A DNA stretch of 64,000 nt from Novipirellula sp052161655. GTDB taxonomy: Bacteria > Planctomycetota > Planctomycetia > Pirellulales > Pirellulaceae. Made by a program: the position numbers and the translations under genes. Location: NCBI RefSeq assembly GCF_052161655.1, contig NZ_CP197418.1, positions 6,882,001-6,946,000 on the forward strand, in the 5' to 3' direction. The notes beneath the pieces are model-generated. The model was not told the DNA's origin. It saw only the letters and a program-made list of their open reading frames with translations, and did no database searches. Of the stretch, positions 62,432 to 64,000 are shown piece by piece. The first letter of the stretch is position 1. Every line of letters starts with the position of its first letter.

Positions 62432-62884
62432 ATGAAAATAATTTCTGCAATCGCCACTCTGTTTTTCGTCAGCGGACTGATTTTCGTCAGCGGTTGTGCG
62501 ATCCAACCTGAGTCGGGACTGGGTAAAGTCGACGCCGACGCGCCCACCGAATTCACCGAGACTGCATCGGGATTGAAATATCGCATCTTGCGAAAAAGTG
62601 ATGGCCCGAAACCGTCGGCGACCGACCGCGTGACGGTCGACTACACCGGTTGGCTGGACAACGGGACCGAGTTCGATAGCTCGTACGCCCGACGCGAGCC
62701 CACAACGTTCGGTCTAAACGAAGTCGTTCCTGGTTGGACCGAAGGGCTGCAGTTGGTGAGCGAGGGAGGCATGATCGAGCTGGAGATTCCTTACCAGCTC
62801 GGATATGGTGCTCAGGGAAGCCCCGGCAGCATTCCACCCTATTCGACTCTGCATTTCAAAGTCGAGCTGCATGAGATCCAATAA
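62432..62884 (+). CDS. FKBP-type peptidyl-prolyl isomerase lipoprotein
   Basis: 150 residues. A lipoprotein signal with lipobox VSGC at about residue 22 is followed by a linker and one FKBP domain (~40-150). Family marks: SGLKYRILRKSDGPKPSATD, VTVDYTGWLDNGTEFDSSY, VVPGWTEGLQLVSEGGMIEL, IPYQLGYG and IPPYSTLHFKVELHEI. The active-site aromatic residues are largely kept. It speeds folding of proline-containing proteins in the periplasm. Divergent from the ABC operon, with 76 bases between the coding ends. Confidence 0.93.
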   Translation: MKIISAIATLFFVSGLIFVSGCAIQPESGLGKVDADAPTEFTETASGLKYRILRKSDGPKPSATDRVTVDYTGWLDNGTEFDSSYARREPTTFGLNEVVPGWTEGLQLVSEGGMIELEIPYQLGYGAQGSPGSIPPYSTLHFKVELHEIQ

Positions 62885-62964
62885 TTAGCAAGGTGGGAGT
62901 TCTCGCGGGATAAATCTGCAGGGGCCCTTTGTGAAATGATTGGCTCGTGACACGTGAGAGTGCG

Positions 62965-63053
62965 TCCGGGTTGCGTGCGTTACCCGGTGCCTTACGGTCC
63001 ACGGCTCACATCGCTTGTATTGGACTCATAAACGAAACTCTTGGCGAGTTTCG
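62965..63053. repeat. Family E and D repeats downstream of the FKBP gene
   Basis: 62967-63009 is the complement (with scattered changes) of 51749-51790; shared core TTACCCG-N(0-1)-TGCCTTACGG. It is followed by the family D hairpin CGAAACTC-TTGGC-GAGTTTCG at 63033-63053. Confidence 0.65.
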
Positions 63054-63077
63054 CTACCGGGAACGGTTGCGAAGGTA

Positions 63078-63108
63078 CAAAAAAAGGCACGCCGGAGCGT
63101 GCCTTTTT
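63078..63108 (-). terminator. Intrinsic terminator of the DEAD-box helicase gene (may work both ways)
   Basis: GGCACGC (63086-63092) and GCGTGCC (63097-63103) pair with a 4-base loop, flanked by A-run to the left and T-run to the right. On the minus strand this gives a stem followed by seven U, 18 bases after the helicase stop. It can also end transcripts from the FKBP side. Confidence 0.88.
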
Positions 63109-63124
63109 CGTTTGAGTTGCTTCA

Positions 63125-64000
63125 CTACTTGGCGTGAGCCGGCTTCTTGAAGTGCTTTTTCTTGCCGGGCTTTTTGCCAGCAGCGTTCGCCTTAGCTACT
63201 TTGCCGCCGGATTTGAACTTGTTGTCTTTCAAGCCAAATCGTTTGCCAGCTGGACGTCCGCTGTCGGTGTCCGCGTAACGGTTCGTGCTGCGTTCGTCCG
63301 CGATACTGATGTTAAGCTGTTTTCCAGCAACCCATGTGTTGCGAAGCGTTTGGAAAATCTCGTTAGGCATTCCAGCGGGTAGGTCCACTGTGGTGTAGCT
63401 GTGCTGGATATCAATCGGGCCAATGAATTCGCCGTTGATTCCTGCTTCGTTGGCGATCGCGCCCACAAGGTTGCCTGGCTTCACGCCATCGGCACGTCCG
63501 ACATCGACGCGGAAACGTTGCATACCGTCACGAGGTGCACCGCCAGCGCGACGTCCGCCACGCCGTTGCGGAGGTCCATCTTCGGATCGACTAAATCGAT
63601 CATGCTTCGCTGGTCGTGAATCGTCGTAACCATTTTCACGTGGCTTCTTGGATTTCGGCACGTCTTTGAGCAACAGTGGACGACCGTTCTGAGCCATATC
63701 GGCAAGCGCGGCAGCGATCATTTCCACGGGCTGGCCCGATGTCTCGGCGAAGTCCGCGATCATCTGCTTGAAAAACGACATATCGCGAGTCGCAATCGTT
63801 TCGGTGATCCGTTGATTGAAATTATCAACGCGTTTCCGATTGATGTCCGCAGTAGACGGTGGATCGACAATTTCAATCGACTGACGCGTGACTCGCTCGA
63901 TCGAACGCAAGCGTCCTCGCTGAGAGTGCGACAACAAGATAATTGCTTCGCCGCTTCGTCCTGCACGCCCGGTGCGACCGATGCGATGCACGTACGACTC
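63125..64000 (-). CDS. DEAD-box RNA helicase, C-terminal part (5' end outside window)
   Basis: The frame is open to the window edge, reading ...YVHRIGRTGRAGRSG, i.e. helicase motif VI, so the DEAD-box core lies outside. After the helicase domain comes a linker with Arg/Gly/Asp-rich segments (GPPQRRGGRRAGGAPRDGMQ). Then follows a DbpA-type RNA-binding domain (RFRVDVGRADGVKPGNLVGA, then IGPIDIQHSYTTVDLPAG), and a Lys-rich tail (KKPGKKKHFKKPAHAK). This order is that of DeaD/CsdA, which helps ribosome assembly and mRNA decay, often in the cold. The partial view prevents an exact name. Confidence 0.92.
   Translation of the reverse strand, partial: ESYVHRIGRTGRAGRSGEAIILLSHSQRGRLRSIERVTRQSIEIVDPPSTADINRKRVDNFNQRITETIATRDMSFFKQMIADFAETSGQPVEMIAAALADMAQNGRPLLLKDVPKSKKPRENGYDDSRPAKHDRFSRSEDGPPQRRGGRRAGGAPRDGMQRFRVDVGRADGVKPGNLVGAIANEAGINGEFIGPIDIQHSYTTVDLPAGMPNEIFQTLRNTWVAGKQLNISIADERSTNRYADTDSGRPAGKRFGLKDNKFKSGGKVAKANAAGKKPGKKKHFKKPAHAK

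Noticed and set aside
62356..62586. N-terminal extension of the ABC ATPase to the ATG at 62586
   Set aside because: It would overlap the start of the divergent FKBP lipoprotein gene and adds about 77 residues with no likeness to ABC proteins.

Overview
The window reads as a stretch of chromosome from a planctomycete, most likely of the Pirellulaceae (Rhodopirellula-like). The grounds are lineage-typical families: a Planctomycete-type cytochrome c protein with DUF1587/1592/1588/1585 blocks beside a DUF1552 protein, FecR and LamG proteins, a secreted DUF1593 hydrolase, an FG-GAP/VCBS protein, a protein with the LEPR-x-LL type sorting motif, a XylR-type AraC regulator, and many short palindromic repeats between genes. 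No rRNA, tRNA, CRISPR array, transposase or phage gene was seen. The first gene (FecR/LamG) and the last (DEAD-box helicase) run off the window edges.

Layout. 1-9.8 kb (+): an exported group of FecR-LamG protein, LamG-cytochrome, DUF1552 protein, serine hydrolase fused to a second domain, DUF1593 hydrolase and a small DUF4177-like protein. 10-13.2 kb (-): PhoD-like phosphatase and FG-GAP protein. 14.2-15.2 kb: 27-residue-repeat surface protein. 15.55-20.4 kb: a complete arsenic island (arsR, acr3, a frame-disrupted Cys-rich gene, arsD, arsA, arsC) with two candidate ArsR operators. 20.4-30 kb: lipoprotein, helical secreted protein, RecQ-like helicase, DUF2945-SDR pair, a dienelactone hydrolase cut by an in-frame TGA, a large conserved protein of unknown function and a TPR-like protein. 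30-35 kb: ion transport (CPA2 antiporter and two inverted CaCA exchanger paralogues), a second dienelactone hydrolase and YidD. 35.1-41 kb (-): tetR-adaptor-RND efflux operon. 41.3-44.8 kb: sugar-type dehydrogenase and lactonase divergent from a XylR-like regulator. 45-50.2 kb: Cu/Zn superoxide dismutase flanked by inverted repeats, a sigma-70 factor, LRR protein plus MtfA-like peptidase, Dabb protein and FHA protein. 50.4-58.3 kb: radical SAM protein, small membrane protein, citramalate synthase and valyl-tRNA synthetase, then a zinc-ribbon membrane protein. 58.7-62.4 kb (-): two ABC-2 ATPase/permease pairs in one unit; then an FKBP lipoprotein and the helicase.

The most interesting observations: (1) ahead of cimA-valS there is a promoter-like sequence, a short ORF with paired Ile codons (Ile-Ile, Ile-Ile, Val-Val, Ile-Thr) and a strong intrinsic terminator, the layout of an isoleucine attenuator in front of the committed isoleucine enzyme. 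(2) An in-frame TGA cuts the dienelactone hydrolase at 26051, while the downstream 27 codons still encode a plausible C-terminus. (3) The small Cys-rich gene coupled to acr3 is split by one missing base in a G-run. (4) Families of palindromic repeats recur across the window; one copy has 12-bp terminal inverted repeats and another repeat nested inside it, like a MITE. (5) A near-perfect 32-bp inverted pair flanks a Cu/Zn SOD that lacks the usual disulfide cysteines.
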